Positions 45,487-54,865 of a stretch of DNA of 64,000 nucleotides are shown one piece after another. The notes under the pieces were generated by a model. The model ran no database searches, was not told where the DNA came from, and saw nothing but the letters and a program-made list of their open reading frames with translations. The position numbers and the translations under genes are program-made. How positions within the stretch are numbered: the first letter of the stretch is position 1; the number at the start of each line of letters is the position of its first letter. Origin of the DNA: Bradyrhizobium sp. GTDB taxonomy: Bacteria > Pseudomonadota > Alphaproteobacteria > Rhizobiales > Xanthobacteraceae. Location of the stretch: assembly GCF_022844465.1 (NCBI RefSeq), contig NZ_JALHLP010000004.1, positions 1 to 64,000 on the forward strand, in the 5' to 3' direction.

Positions 45487-48400
45487 TCACACCAGGAGGT
45501 CGTGCCATCCATGTGAAGCGCGGTCATTTCCGGCGTGATCGAAATCGAAAGTGTCGGATGAGGAATGCCTCGATGCGAACGACTCGCTCGTTGCCTCTGG
45601 ACCCTCCCGTGGTCCGCCAGACCCTGACCTGTCTTCATCGCGGTCGCTCGACCTCGGAATGCGGTGGGCATCCGCGAAGTCTGAAGCCTCGGAGCTGGAA
45701 AACCTGCCCCGGAAATGGAACGAGTCGTCAAGCCTGTGCGCAATATGATCGTTCCAACCGCCCGCGTTCGACCTGTGATCTTCCGATCGGTGATCCTCGT
45801 TGTGCCACCTTGTGTGGCTGCGCGTTGCAAAACCGAACGTCCAGTCGGTGTGAGATCGCGCGGTCAAGCTATCCTCATCCGGCGTCTGGCCATGTTCGAT
45901 CCGCCCCGACGCGAACCTGCCGTCGTGCGGCGCGTCAAAATCCGCGCCACGGCTGGCGCAGCCGCGCGCCGGCGTCTGATCCGGCGTGAGGTTGCTCTCC
46001 GTTGACGCCCTAACGTGAACGCGCGTCAGTTCGGCTGACTGCCTGCCGACCGAAATGATATCGGCGTCGTCACTGCCGCATTCGCCCGCGGGGGTCCGGA
46101 CTTCGCCGTTGCCGGAAAGATCGGAGTCGCCACCCGTGCCGGCCATTCGCGTCGTCCAGTTCCCGCCGGCGAGGTGCGCGCCGTCACCGTCGGTCCAGTC
46201 GAACGAAGCGTCGGCCTTGACCGTCGCGTCGATTTCCACCGTGGCCGCGAACTCGGGATGGACGGCTTCGCCGGCGGCCTGCGTCGCGGTCGGCTCGGGG
46301 GCGAAATCCGCGGCCTGAAGGGCGACAAATCCCTCCAGATGAATTTCCACCAGGGCGGAATCGCCGATGCTCAGGGTGTGGTCGGTCGAATTGACGTACA
46401 CGATGGTTTGATTCGCCGTGCTGTCATAGAACCAGGCGATCGTATGCGCCGGCACCGATGTGCTTGAGGACGTCAGCGCCAGAAACGCGAGCGCGCCGAG
46501 GGCGGCCAAATCGATCCTGTCGTAGCCCGATCTGAAATCGGAGACGACGTCGAACCGGGCGGCGTTGGAATCCGCCGCGGACAAGAAGACGAAACGGTCG
46601 TTTCCCTCGCCGCCGGCAAGCTTGTCCGCGCCATATCCACCGACGATGACATCACAGCCATGGCCGCCACTGATCACATCCCTTCCCGAACCGCCATAGA
46701 TCGTATCGTCGCCGTCGTTGCCCTTGACCCTGTCATTGCCGGAGCCAGCGTAGATCAGGTCGCATTTCCCAGTCGCGTCGATGGTGTCGTCGCCGGCGCC
46801 CGTGTAGATGATCCGACCGTGGTGACCCCACTTCTCGACGACGTCGTTGCGGGGGGTGCCGAAGATGTATGGCGGATCGGATACGATGAATTTGCCCGCG
46901 GCCAAATGGTCGAAATCGTTGGGGTCGGCGTCCGATGCGCCGTGGATGGTAATCGTCACTACCTGCGGGGTGCCGTCGATGGAGGTGACCGTGAATGTGT
47001 CGGTCAGCGTGTCACCGAAGTCGAGCGCCTGCACCGCGCAATTGTCGTCATCCAATTTGTAGGTCCACAACCCGTCCGCCGTCATCGTGAAGGTGCCGTA
47101 GCCGGCATCGCTCGCCGTCGGGCAACTGACCGCCGTGAAGGTATCGGGCGCATTGTCGACGTCGGCGGCGGTGAGCGTGCCGGTCGCGGTCGGGCCGGCA
47201 TACTTTTCGCCGCCGTCCTCGGTGACCGCGCCGGTCTTGGCCCCGGAAATGACGGCCGCGTCGTTGGCGCCCCGGATCGTGACCGTCACCACCTGTGCGG
47301 TGCCGTCGATGCTGGTCACCGTAAAGGTGTCGGTCAGCGTGCCGCCGACATTGAGTGCCTGAATCGCGCTGTTGTCCTGGTTGATGGTGTAGGTCCACAC
47401 GCCGGCCGCCGTCATCATGAACGTGCCGAAGCCGCCCGCGCTCGCCGTCGGCGAGCTTACCGCCGTGAAGGTGTTGGGTGGATGGTCGACGTCGGCGGCT
47501 GTGAGCGTGCCGGTGGCGGTCGGAGTGCCCGGCGAGCTGTTGTCGACGTCGCCGGCCTCGATCGCCGCGCCGGTGATGGTGCCGGAAATGAGCGCGGCGT
47601 CGTTGGTGCCGTTGATGGCGATCGTGAAGGCCTGGCTGGCTGACAGCGAGCCGTCGGAAACCGTGATGATGAAGAGTGTCGTCGCGGGCTCCGTAAGTGC
47701 GTTGATAGCATCATTGTCGGGAACAAAAATGTACGCACCGGTCGAACTGGCGACGTAGAGCGTGCCATAGGGCCCGACCTGCGATACGTCATAGGTCACC
47801 CCCTCCACCACCGTTGTCCCGGCGGTTCCCCCGCTGATGCCGAAGGTCAGCGCGGCGTCGCCATTCGGACTGCTGGCCACGAAAGCTCCGGTCGTCGCGG
47901 TGAAGACGTCAAATGCCACGGTGTCGATTTCGGTCGGCCCCGCAATCGCGTTCAGCGTCGGTGGTTGAGGCGGCGGAGGCGGTATACGTCCGACAATGAT
48001 CTCCGGTATCGAGACGAACAGCACCGAGGGCGCGGCAAGCGGATCCAGATCCGGGAGAGAATTGTCGGCCGGGATAAAATTGATCGGCTGCACCGGCAGC
48101 GACTCGACCAAAGGAGGTGTGCTTGACCCGGTTGAGTTCAGTCCTCTCTCGAGGGTGGCGCGCGCCTCCTGCTCGGCCGCCTGCAACTCGGCCATTCGCG
48201 CTGCGGAATTAGCGACCTGGTTCACGCTGATCGTGGACCCTTCCGGCCGCAGGACGATGGTCTGTCCGGGATCCTCGACGAGAAAGCGCCGCGGGATCGC
48301 CTCCTTGGTGACAAGCTCGAACACGCCGTGCTCGAAATCCTTGTAGGTGATGCTGCCGTCGTCGAGGACGGTGGCGTTCGGATCGGCCGCCCGAACCTCC

Positions 48401-48606
48401 TTCGGCAGCGAGAAGGTGAGGGCCGTGAGCCAAAGCATGCCGAGCCCGCCGGCATGGACACGGCTTCGAGGATCGCTGATGATGCGGGGAAGTGTGGCCT
48501 TCGCGGCCCTGCGTTTGTTTCCGGTTTCGGCGCGGGACCTGATGGGCATGCTTGCAACCCCGTTGTGCAGTTTCAATACCCCGAGGTCTGGCTTCGTCCA
48601 GGCCAT
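45487..48606 (-). CDS. VCBS-repeat, RTX-type surface or secreted protein
   Basis: 1039 residues. An unusual N-terminus of about 75 residues, basic then hydrophobic (GMLWLTALTFSLPKEVRAAD), could be a signal with a long n-region. A proline hinge (RIPPPPPQPPTL) lies near 210. About 335-560 holds tandem VCBS/cadherin-like repeats (INGTNDAALISGTITGAA; IRGANDAAVISGAKTGAV; GTLTAADVDNAPDTFTAV). About 599-668 has RTX calcium-binding nonapeptides (GGSGRDVISGGHGCDVIVGG, GGEGNDRFVF). The last 250 residues are Asp/His/Ser-rich and disordered, with a short C-terminal segment like type I secretion signals. Probably a calcium-dependent adhesin. No type I secretion genes in the window; the divergent FecR gene is its frequent companion. 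Confidence 0.85.
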   Translation of the reverse strand: MAWTKPDLGVLKLHNGVASMPIRSRAETGNKRRAAKATLPRIISDPRSRVHAGGLGMLWLTALTFSLPKEVRAADPNATVLDDGSITYKDFEHGVFELVTKEAIPRRFLVEDPGQTIVLRPEGSTISVNQVANSAARMAELQAAEQEARATLERGLNSTGSSTPPLVESLPVQPINFIPADNSLPDLDPLAAPSVLFVSIPEIIVGRIPPPPPQPPTLNAIAGPTEIDTVAFDVFTATTGAFVASSPNGDAALTFGISGGTAGTTVVEGVTYDVSQVGPYGTLYVASSTGAYIFVPDNDAINALTEPATTLFIITVSDGSLSASQAFTIAINGTNDAALISGTITGAAIEAGDVDNSSPGTPTATGTLTAADVDHPPNTFTAVSSPTASAGGFGTFMMTAAGVWTYTINQDNSAIQALNVGGTLTDTFTVTSIDGTAQVVTVTIRGANDAAVISGAKTGAVTEDGGEKYAGPTATGTLTAADVDNAPDTFTAVSCPTASDAGYGTFTMTADGLWTYKLDDDNCAVQALDFGDTLTDTFTVTSIDGTPQVVTITIHGASDADPNDFDHLAAGKFIVSDPPYIFGTPRNDVVEKWGHHGRIIYTGAGDDTIDATGKCDLIYAGSGNDRVKGNDGDDTIYGGSGRDVISGGHGCDVIVGGYGADKLAGGEGNDRFVFLSAADSNAARFDVVSDFRSGYDRIDLAALGALAFLALTSSSTSVPAHTIAWFYDSTANQTIVYVNSTDHTLSIGDSALVEIHLEGFVALQAADFAPEPTATQAAGEAVHPEFAATVEIDATVKADASFDWTDGDGAHLAGGNWTTRMAGTGGDSDLSGNGEVRTPAGECGSDDADIISVGRQSAELTRVHVRASTESNLTPDQTPARGCASRGADFDAPHDGRFASGRIEHGQTPDEDSLTARSHTDWTFGFATRSHTRWHNEDHRSEDHRSNAGGWNDHIAHRLDDSFHFRGRFSSSEASDFADAHRIPRSSDRDEDRSGSGGPREGPEATSESFASRHSSSDTFDFDHAGNDRASHGWHDLLV

Positions 48607-48841
48607 CGGACCAACACATCCTGCCCCGCCAGCTCAAAAGCCGGCGAGAGCGATGGTTTTGCGATCCAGAGTAAACCAGGCCGTGGGACCCAGGCTTTAG
48701 GCTCAAAAGGCGTAATCCTCTTGAGCAAATGGCGGGCGATGCCCGTGCCTGACATAATTCATGGCGTTGACTCGGCGTTCAAAGAGCCGTTTATCGCCGC
48801 AGCCAGACGAGCAAGATCTTCCCGCCAAGGGGATCACCTGC

Positions 48842-49513
48842 ATGCATGGGTTTGCTGTATTGTCGATGGGCTTGGTTCTGGCGACGGCCGGAATTGTCGC
48901 TTCTGCGCCTGCCCTTGCACAGGCCGATTCCGCCGGGCCCAGTTCGGTCAGGCCCGCTGTCCTGAATCTTGAAGTCAAACCAGTCGGAAGAGTTGTTGTC
49001 GCCACGGGCGAGGTCACCCTGGAGCGGGCGAGTGCGGCGGTCGTTCAGGCAAGTATCGCCGGTCCGGCCGGTCGAGCGAGAGTGGGCGACCTCGTCTATC
49101 AGGGCGACGTGGTCGCAACCGGCGCCGACGGGCGGGTTGGCATCAACTTCATCGACGGCACCTCGTTCAATCTGTCGAGCAACGCGCGGATGGTCCTGAA
49201 CGAGTTCGTGTACGATCCCGGCAGCACGTCAAACTCTACCTTGCTCAATCTCACCAAGGGGACGTTCACTTTTGTCGCCGGCAAGGTCGCCAAGACCGGC
49301 GACATGAAGGTCGATACCCCCGTGGCGACGATGGGTATTCGCGGCACCACGCCACGTGTCGAAATTGCGGATGATGGGACGGTCAGGTTTTCAACTCTCA
49401 TCGAAGAGAGCAAGAGCAAGCCGGAGCGCAGGTCGGCGGCGACCCCGGCGCGGCAGCCAATGGAACAGAAGCCCGGTCCCAGGTGGAATCCGAGCATCTG
49501 CCGGGGGTGCTAG
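48842..49513 (+). CDS. FecR-domain secreted protein
   Basis: The ATG at 48842 starts a signal peptide (MHGFAVLSMGLVLATAGIVA, cleavage after ALAQA); the frame itself is open from 48761 and the first codons there are basic, not signal-like. The mature domain is the FecR/iron-dicitrate-regulator type: RVGDLVYQGDVVATGADGRV, INFIDGTSFNLSSNARMVLN, EFVYDPGSTSNSTLLNLTKG and VDTPVATMGIRGTTPRVEI. Stand-alone FecR-domain proteins like this, without a sigma factor, are found beside large repeat adhesins; here the VCBS/RTX gene diverges from it with 235 bases between. The domain may bind or help assemble the adhesin. The C-terminal 50 residues are basic and disordered. Confidence 0.8.
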   Translation: MHGFAVLSMGLVLATAGIVASAPALAQADSAGPSSVRPAVLNLEVKPVGRVVVATGEVTLERASAAVVQASIAGPAGRARVGDLVYQGDVVATGADGRVGINFIDGTSFNLSSNARMVLNEFVYDPGSTSNSTLLNLTKGTFTFVAGKVAKTGDMKVDTPVATMGIRGTTPRVEIADDGTVRFSTLIEESKSKPERRSAATPARQPMEQKPGPRWNPSICRGC

Positions 49514-49626
49514 CCCGAGAGCGTGCGTCAGCCGTTCACGCCGCGACATGATCGAACGGTCAACGAGGTCCGGGCGAGCTGCGTTGATTTCGACAACCGC
49601 CCTCGGTGAACATCGGAAAGCTTGCT

Positions 49627-50496
49627 ATGGTATCTGCTGCACTCCGGCGCTTTCTCTACGGGTTGGCGATTGTTGCTGTTTTGCCGTTGATCGCATCGAT
49701 GGCCGTCGCGCAAGATCCGGGGAAGGGCGACTATCTCAGGAACATTGAACTCTGCAACGGCTCGGGCCGCACGTCATTCGCAGCCCGGATCGACGGGTGC
49801 ACGGCCCTGATCGATTCCGGCCAAGCCAGGACGGCAGCCGTAGCCATCGCCTACAATAATCGCGGTAATGCCCACGCCGCGAAAGGTGATCTTGATCGCG
49901 CCATCGAGGATTACGATCAATCCATCAGGCTGGATCCGGCTTACGCCAAGCCCTTCAGCAATCGCGGTGCGGCGTACTTGCGGAAGGGCGATTACGATCG
50001 CGCACTGCGGTCCCTCGATGAGGCGATCGGACTCAATCCGAACTACGGCGGTGCGTTTGCCAACCGCGCCGGGGCCTATCTTAAGAAGGGCGAATATGAT
50101 CGCGCGGCGCAGGATTTCGACGAGGCGATTCGTCTCCAGCCCAACCTGGAGGCCGCGTGGAGCGGACGTTGCTGGGCCCGAGCCGTCGTCGGGGCGTTAC
50201 AGGCGGCGCTCGGGGATTGCGACAGGGCGCTTCAATCGCGGCCAGACGACGCCGCCGCGCACGATTCCCGCGGGCTGATACACCTGAAGATGGATCAGTA
50301 TGGCGCTGCCATCGCTGACTTCAATTCCGCGCTGAGGTTTGATCCGAAGCTGGCGAGCGCGCTCTACGGGCGCGGGCTTGCCAGGCTGAAGAACGGCGAC
50401 GCCGCTGGCGGCGACGCCGACATCTTGGCGGCAAAGACGATCCAGGCCGGGATCATGGACGACTTCACGCGCTACGGCGTGCGGGGCATCAACTGA
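49627..50496 (+). CDS. Exported tetratricopeptide-repeat protein
   Basis: Start taken at the ATG at 49627, with GGAAAG seven bases upstream (a GTG at 49606 is possible). The first 30 residues (MVSAALRRFLYGLAIVAVLP) are a signal peptide ending AVAQ. The rest is about five TPRs, for example AIAYNNRGNAHAAKGDLDRA, AKPFSNRGAAYLRKGDYDRA and FANRAGAYLKKGEYDRAAQD. TPRs make a concave surface for protein binding, so this is probably a periplasmic scaffold. It follows the FecR gene by 113 bases on the same strand and may belong to the same surface system. Confidence 0.8.
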   Translation: MVSAALRRFLYGLAIVAVLPLIASMAVAQDPGKGDYLRNIELCNGSGRTSFAARIDGCTALIDSGQARTAAVAIAYNNRGNAHAAKGDLDRAIEDYDQSIRLDPAYAKPFSNRGAAYLRKGDYDRALRSLDEAIGLNPNYGGAFANRAGAYLKKGEYDRAAQDFDEAIRLQPNLEAAWSGRCWARAVVGALQAALGDCDRALQSRPDDAAAHDSRGLIHLKMDQYGAAIADFNSALRFDPKLASALYGRGLARLKNGDAAGGDADILAAKTIQAGIMDDFTRYGVRGIN

Positions 50497-50569
50497 TTCC
50501 ACCATTGCCAGCGTTTCGAAGCGGCGGGCCCGCCATGAAACAAATACGTCGGGCACCGCGTCTGCAGGA

Positions 50570-51550
50570 TTAATCCAGCTTCACATTCGCCTCGGTCACG
50601 ACTTTCTTCCAGCGCGCGATTTCGGAGGTCACCATGGCCGCAAACGCGGGGCCGGTCACGTTGGGAACATCGGAGCCGTTGCGCTCCCAGGCTTCCTTGA
50701 TCGTCGCGGCCTGCATCGCTTTCTGCAACTCCCGGGTCATCTGCTGGATGATTTCCGGCGGCGTGTTCTTCGGCGCGAACAGGCCATACCAGGTCGCCAC
50801 TTCAAAACCGGGCAGGCCCGCTTCTGCGGCCGTAGGCAGATCCGGAAAGGCCGCTACCCGCTTTGGCGCGGCGACCGCCAGCGCGCGGAGCTGGCCGGCC
50901 CTGATCGGCCCGGCCGACGAGCCCATGCCGTCGAACACCACGGGCACATGGCCGGCAATCAAATCCTGCATCGCAGGCCCCGCCCCGCGATAGGGGACGT
51001 GCTGGATGTTCGTCTTGGTCAGAATCTTGAACAATTCGCCCGCAAGATGATGCGTGGTGCCCGCGCCGGCGGAGCCGTAGTTCAACTGGGCCGGGTTGGC
51101 CTTGGCGTAAGCGATGAACTCAGCAAGCGTCTTGGCCGCGACCTTGTCCGGATTGACGACAATGACCTGCGGCGGCCGCGCGATCAGGGCAACCGCAATG
51201 AAATCCTTCTCGATATTGTAGTCGAGGTTGGGATAGAGCGATGGCGCGATCGCGTGGTGCGCTGCGCCCATGAAGAAAGTGTAGCCGTCCGGTGCGGCCT
51301 TGGACGCGGCCGAAGCGCCGACGGTGCCGCCTGCGCCAGCACGGTTTTCGATCAGGACGCGCTTGCCCAACTGGGTGTCGAGCTGGGCCGCGAGCGGGCG
51401 GGCAAAGGCATCGGTGCCGCCGCCGGCCGCGAACGGCACGATAAAGGTGATCGGCTTGTCCGGCCATGATTGGGCATCCGCCTGGCTTGGGGCACTGAGA
51501 ACGCCGGCGATGAGCGCAAGCACGGCGAAACGAACGATCTTGGAATTCAC
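50570..51550 (-). CDS. Bug/TctC-family tripartite tricarboxylate binding protein (second copy)
   Basis: 326 residues with signal peptide (MNSKIVRFAVLALIAGVLSA, cut after ADAQ). The Bug fold is typical: ITFIVPFAAGGGTDAFARPL, VLIENRAGAGGTVGASAASK, DGYTFFMGAAHHAIAPSLYP, NYGSAGAGTTHHLAGELFKI and VPYRGAGPAMQDLIAGHVPV. The ligand, a carboxylate, is not predictable. Not a close copy of the first TctC gene at 44445. No membrane TctAB genes nearby. Transcribed towards the TPR gene. Confidence 0.88.
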   Translation of the reverse strand: MNSKIVRFAVLALIAGVLSAPSQADAQSWPDKPITFIVPFAAGGGTDAFARPLAAQLDTQLGKRVLIENRAGAGGTVGASAASKAAPDGYTFFMGAAHHAIAPSLYPNLDYNIEKDFIAVALIARPPQVIVVNPDKVAAKTLAEFIAYAKANPAQLNYGSAGAGTTHHLAGELFKILTKTNIQHVPYRGAGPAMQDLIAGHVPVVFDGMGSSAGPIRAGQLRALAVAAPKRVAAFPDLPTAAEAGLPGFEVATWYGLFAPKNTPPEIIQQMTRELQKAMQAATIKEAWERNGSDVPNVTGPAFAAMVTSEIARWKKVVTEANVKLD

Positions 51551-51932
51551 GGCATTCCCCTCCCGAATACTGCACGATTACATCCGCGCCTTGCCGCGCG
51601 GTTTGATGTGGCCACGTTGTTCCAGGCGATCATTGTTCCAGGCGATCATTCGGAAATCAACAAAGGCGACGACGCACTTTGAGTGTATGCAAGATACCAC
51701 GGGTGATCCAGCGGAAATGAGCCGTCCTGACGAAGCGCTTCGCTCTCGCGCCTGGTGGACTTCCAGGCCCATGGGAGCCGACTCCCGCTTGCCGTTCTGA
51801 AATCAAAACGTGACTGCAACATGACCTGTCGTTGTCCGCCACGCCTCAATCTGCCAAATTATCGGTTTTGGAGCCTTGCACAGCGGTTGCAAGGCTTAAT
51901 ATGCTCGCCCAGGCTTCATTGGGGGGCAGTTT
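51551..51932. other. Intergenic stretch with a 16-base tandem duplication
   Basis: No gene is supported in this 380-base stretch between divergent genes, which should hold both promoters. TGTTCCAGGCGATCAT occurs twice in exact tandem (51618-51633 and 51634-51649). No stem-loop with a T-run was seen. Confidence 0.4.
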
Positions 51933-53186
51933 ATGAAATGCCGGACTGTTGCAGCCGCCGCGCTGTCGGTGTTTTTGCTTGTCGGAACGGGCGCGTCGGC
52001 GCGCGGGCCCTACGGTTCGATCAGCGTCGGAAACTGGAAGGGTGGCGCCTACACCAACGACCAGACCGGGGCTTTCACCCATTGCGCGGCTGGCGCCCAG
52101 TACGACAGCGGCATCTATTTCATGGTGACCATCGACGAAAAGGGCGGGTGGGGACTGGCGTTTGCGCATGACAAGTGGACGCTGGTTCTCGGGCAGGCGT
52201 TTCCGCTCACCCTGACCTTCGACGGCCAGCAGCCGTTCAACGTCCATGGTGTGCCGATTGCCGACAAGCTGGTTCGCGTTCCCCTGCCGATGAACTCCGC
52301 GCTGATCGCCCAGTTCCGGCGGGCGAAGGCCATGACCGCCTATACGCAAGGCCAGCTATTCCAGTTCAACCTCGACCAGACCGGGCAGCTGTTGCCGGTG
52401 CTGGCGAATTGCGTCGCCAAGACCAAGCAGTTCGGCGTGGCCCATGCCGGGGATTTCTCGGTGCTTCCCGCCGCCAAGACGGCGGTCGCGGCGACGCCTT
52501 CAGATCCTTCGCCGGCCAAGCCCGACAGGCTGCTCGATAATACCGGCACCGGCTTCCTGGTGAGCGCGAATGGACACCTCGTGACCAATCAGCACGTCGT
52601 CCAGCGATGCGTCGGCGACATCCAGGGCAATCTGTCAGGCGAGGCGCCGGCCAAGCTGCGCCTGGTGTCGAGCGACGAAACCAACGATCTCGCGTTGCTT
52701 CAGGTGCAGGGTTCGTTCAAGGACGTCGCCAAGATCAGGGACAGGGCCATTCAGTCCGGCGACAGCGTGGTGGCGATCGGCTATCCCTACCATGGCCTGC
52801 TCACATCCGATTTCACGGTCACGACCGGCATCGTCAGCTCGCTCAGCGGCGTCATGAACGATACGCGGTTGCTGCAGATCAGCGCGGCTGTGCAGCCCGG
52901 CAATAGTGGCGGGCCGTTGCTGGCCGCCAGCGGCGACGTGGTCGGGGTCGTCGCGGCAAAGCTGAATGCGCTGAAGTTCGCAAGGGCGACCGGCAACATT
53001 CCCGAAAACATCAACTTCGCCATCAAGACGGGAGCCTTGCGCGACTTTCTCGACAATAGCGTGGTTCCCTACCAGGTGTCGGATGCCAAGACCGAACTGA
53101 AGACGGCCGAGATCGCCCGCAATGCAAGGGCCTTCACTTTCCTGATTTCCTGCAAGGCCAAGGCGAAGGAGAGCGCCAGGAACTAG
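51933..53186 (+). CDS. Secreted trypsin-like serine protease (DegP-type fold)
   Basis: 417 residues. Signal peptide MKCRTVAAAALSVFLLVGTG, cut after SARG near residue 24. Residues about 25-185 form an N-terminal domain without known family (ISVGNWKGGAYTNDQTGAFT). The protease domain (about 205-375) has all three catalytic parts: His in VTNQHVVQ, Asp in ETNDLALLQ and Ser in QPGNSGGPLLA. There is no PDZ domain. The last 40 residues are Lys/Ala-rich. It would act in the periplasm or outside the cell. The active-site order and spacing are normal, so it should be active. Confidence 0.85.
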   Translation: MKCRTVAAAALSVFLLVGTGASARGPYGSISVGNWKGGAYTNDQTGAFTHCAAGAQYDSGIYFMVTIDEKGGWGLAFAHDKWTLVLGQAFPLTLTFDGQQPFNVHGVPIADKLVRVPLPMNSALIAQFRRAKAMTAYTQGQLFQFNLDQTGQLLPVLANCVAKTKQFGVAHAGDFSVLPAAKTAVAATPSDPSPAKPDRLLDNTGTGFLVSANGHLVTNQHVVQRCVGDIQGNLSGEAPAKLRLVSSDETNDLALLQVQGSFKDVAKIRDRAIQSGDSVVAIGYPYHGLLTSDFTVTTGIVSSLSGVMNDTRLLQISAAVQPGNSGGPLLAASGDVVGVVAAKLNALKFARATGNIPENINFAIKTGALRDFLDNSVVPYQVSDAKTELKTAEIARNARAFTFLISCKAKAKESARN

Positions 53187-53189
53187 AGC

Positions 53190-53240
53190 GCGAACCGGAA
53201 AAGTGTGAAGCGGTTTTCCGAAAAGATCGTGCTCAGACAA
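53190..53240. repeat. Recurrent intergenic sequence of Bradyrhizobiaceae type
   Basis: GAACCGGAAAAGTGTGAAGCGG then TTTTCCGAAAAGATCGTGCTC (given in two parts) is of a type I recall as repeated many times between genes in Bradyrhizobium. The GGAAAA/TTTTCC halves can pair. It lies directly behind the protease stop and before the palindrome at 53246. Confidence 0.4.
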
Positions 53241-53245
53241 AGAGC

Positions 53246-53286
53246 TAAAGCGCGATGAAGATTCATCCCAATCTCATCGCGCTTTA
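53246..53286. repeat. REP-like palindrome between genes
   Basis: TAAAGCGCGATGA and TCATCGCGCTTTA are perfect 13-base inverted repeats around a 15-base loop. Sequences like this occur between genes in Bradyrhizobium, and I regard it as a palindromic intergenic element that could also end transcripts of the facing genes. Confidence 0.75.
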
Positions 53287-53309
53287 GACCGGCTGCGGTG
53301 GCCCGCAGC

Positions 53310-53618
53310 CTATCGCGAATTGTTGCTGCGGGTGGGGGCAGCCTGGGCATTCCAGTTGCTCCAGCTCGCGCTGGCGAGGGTCTGCCGGTCCGTCGTCAGC
53401 GGCCGTCTGGTCTGGCGCTCATGGGCGGCGATGATTTGCTGCGACTGCCGGATTTTCTGCTGGAGGTCGGCAATCGTCCGTTGGGTCTTGCCGGTCCTGG
53501 TCGAATGGGCAGGTTCGCCGACCGTAAAAAGGGCGGCGTCGATGTTCTTCAGGGTTTCGCGGAGCTTCCTGAGTTGGGCCCGGTGCCAAGCAATGGCGCT
53601 GTCGCTGTCTACCGCCAT
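53310..53618 (-). CDS. Hypothetical helical protein
   Basis: The ATG at 53618 is preceded by AGGAG with five bases of spacing; the longer frame to 53888 is not protein-like. The 102 residues (MAVDSDSAIAWHRAQLRKLR...) contain a coiled-coil-like stretch, AWHRAQLRKLRETLKNIDAA and RTIADLQQKIRQSQQIIAAH, then a polar tail. No family is recognised. Confidence 0.6.
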   Translation of the reverse strand: MAVDSDSAIAWHRAQLRKLRETLKNIDAALFTVGEPAHSTRTGKTQRTIADLQQKIRQSQQIIAAHERQTRRPLTTDRQTLASASWSNWNAQAAPTRSNNSR

Positions 53619-53915
53619 GAGGGCTCCTGATTCGTCGCCAAATCTAGAGCCTTTTCCGCTTGGATGGAATCCCGCATCTGGCGAGGGGGCAGGTTTTCGC
53701 CTGAAAACGCTCCTGCCAAACATAAGGTCGGCCTTGCCGGGGTCGGTCGGCGACTGGATTGCGCAGATCCAGCCTTCCCGATTTAGACCCGATTCTGCCA
53801 CCGAAGCGACCGCGGCCGAGCCTTCTAACAACAAACTTGCGTGGCGATCTCTCATCAGCGCGGTTCTCTCAACGTCCTGGCGGCTCAATGCCGGCCTGGC
53901 GCAATGGAGCGTGCG

Positions 53916-54122
53916 ATGTACGAAACTGACTTCGATCGGATTATCGACGCCGTGAGAAAGGAAATGGCGCTGGCTCCGGGGCAGATATCACTGCTCAGAC
54001 TTTCCCGCGCCCGCGAGTCAACAATGGCTGCCCACGAGACCGGCGCGACGAGGCATCAGGCGCGCAGCGTTGCCGTGACAAGAATCCGCCGGTTGGGCGA
54101 GAGGCAGAAGCGTTACAGATGA
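53916..54122 (+). CDS. Small hypothetical protein (68 residues)
   Basis: The ATG at 53916 follows GGAG by six bases. The product, MYETDFDRIIDAVRKEMALA and then PGQISLLRLSRARESTMAAH, ends in a basic tail (ARSVAVTRIRRLGERQKRYR). It is a small, mainly helical protein without a signal peptide. No family recognised; the composition supports coding. Confidence 0.45.
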   Translation: MYETDFDRIIDAVRKEMALAPGQISLLRLSRARESTMAAHETGATRHQARSVAVTRIRRLGERQKRYR

Positions 54123-54150
54123 GGCAACGGAGCTTTCGGGCGTCGCGGTT

Positions 54151-54702
54151 TCAGTCAAACGGCGAAAGCGCCGGGCTGCCGACGCGCATCCGCTTGATCC
54201 GACGCACCTCCATCAGCGCGCCGGCCGACTTGTACTGCAACTCGTACGTCTTGCCGTTGCGGTCGGTTGCGGTGCAGGAGATGGTGGAAACCTCGAGCGT
54301 CACGAAATTTCCCACTTGCCTGCACAGGCCGGCCGTCGATTCGACGAACGGGATCGGCAGCCCGTAGGCTTTCGGCCGGTGCTTGGATTTGAGCAGCATC
54401 CGGTCGATCGGCAGTTCGTACAGGTTGGCTTCCGGCCTTCGTCCGTTGTCACCGGAGAATGTGATGGTGTGACTGTCGTCGTTGGGATCGTCGAGCGCCA
54501 CGGTAAAGTGGGCGCGGCCTTCCTCGGTCTGGAAAAAGGCGACCGCCCTGCAGGCGAACTCCCGTCCCGCCACCTTGAACCCGCTGCACTTGCCCGGCAT
54601 CATCGCAAAGATGACGGTATCGGGGGCCTCCGAGGCGAAGGTCGGCGTCGCAACGACAAGACCGGCGAGGACCAAAGCCTGCCGAAAGTGGCGGATTTTC
54701 AT
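54151..54702 (-). CDS. Periplasmic protein of unknown function
   Basis: The start at 54702 (MKIRHFRQALVLAGLVVATP) gives a normal signal peptide, cut near TFASE. The 183 residues have four or five cysteines (GKCSGFKV, EFACRAVAFF, LCRQVGNF, ISCTATDR) and beta-strand-like stretches (VAFFQTEEGRAHFTVALDDP). No family recognised. It lies next to the RecQ operon but reads separately. Confidence 0.7.
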   Translation of the reverse strand: MKIRHFRQALVLAGLVVATPTFASEAPDTVIFAMMPGKCSGFKVAGREFACRAVAFFQTEEGRAHFTVALDDPNDDSHTITFSGDNGRRPEANLYELPIDRMLLKSKHRPKAYGLPIPFVESTAGLCRQVGNFVTLEVSTISCTATDRNGKTYELQYKSAGALMEVRRIKRMRVGSPALSPFD

Positions 54703-54865
54703 GTTTAGCTGATACGCCATCGGGAGCCTTGTGACCAGAGAGGCAGGGTTCGGAACCGAGTTACAAGGCGAGATTCAGGCCCAGATAACGTCCGTTTTGT
54801 GGTGCCGGAGGGCGGGGTGGTCTCAGCAACCGACGGGCATCCACTGCCCGCGTGCCGGACCGCGC

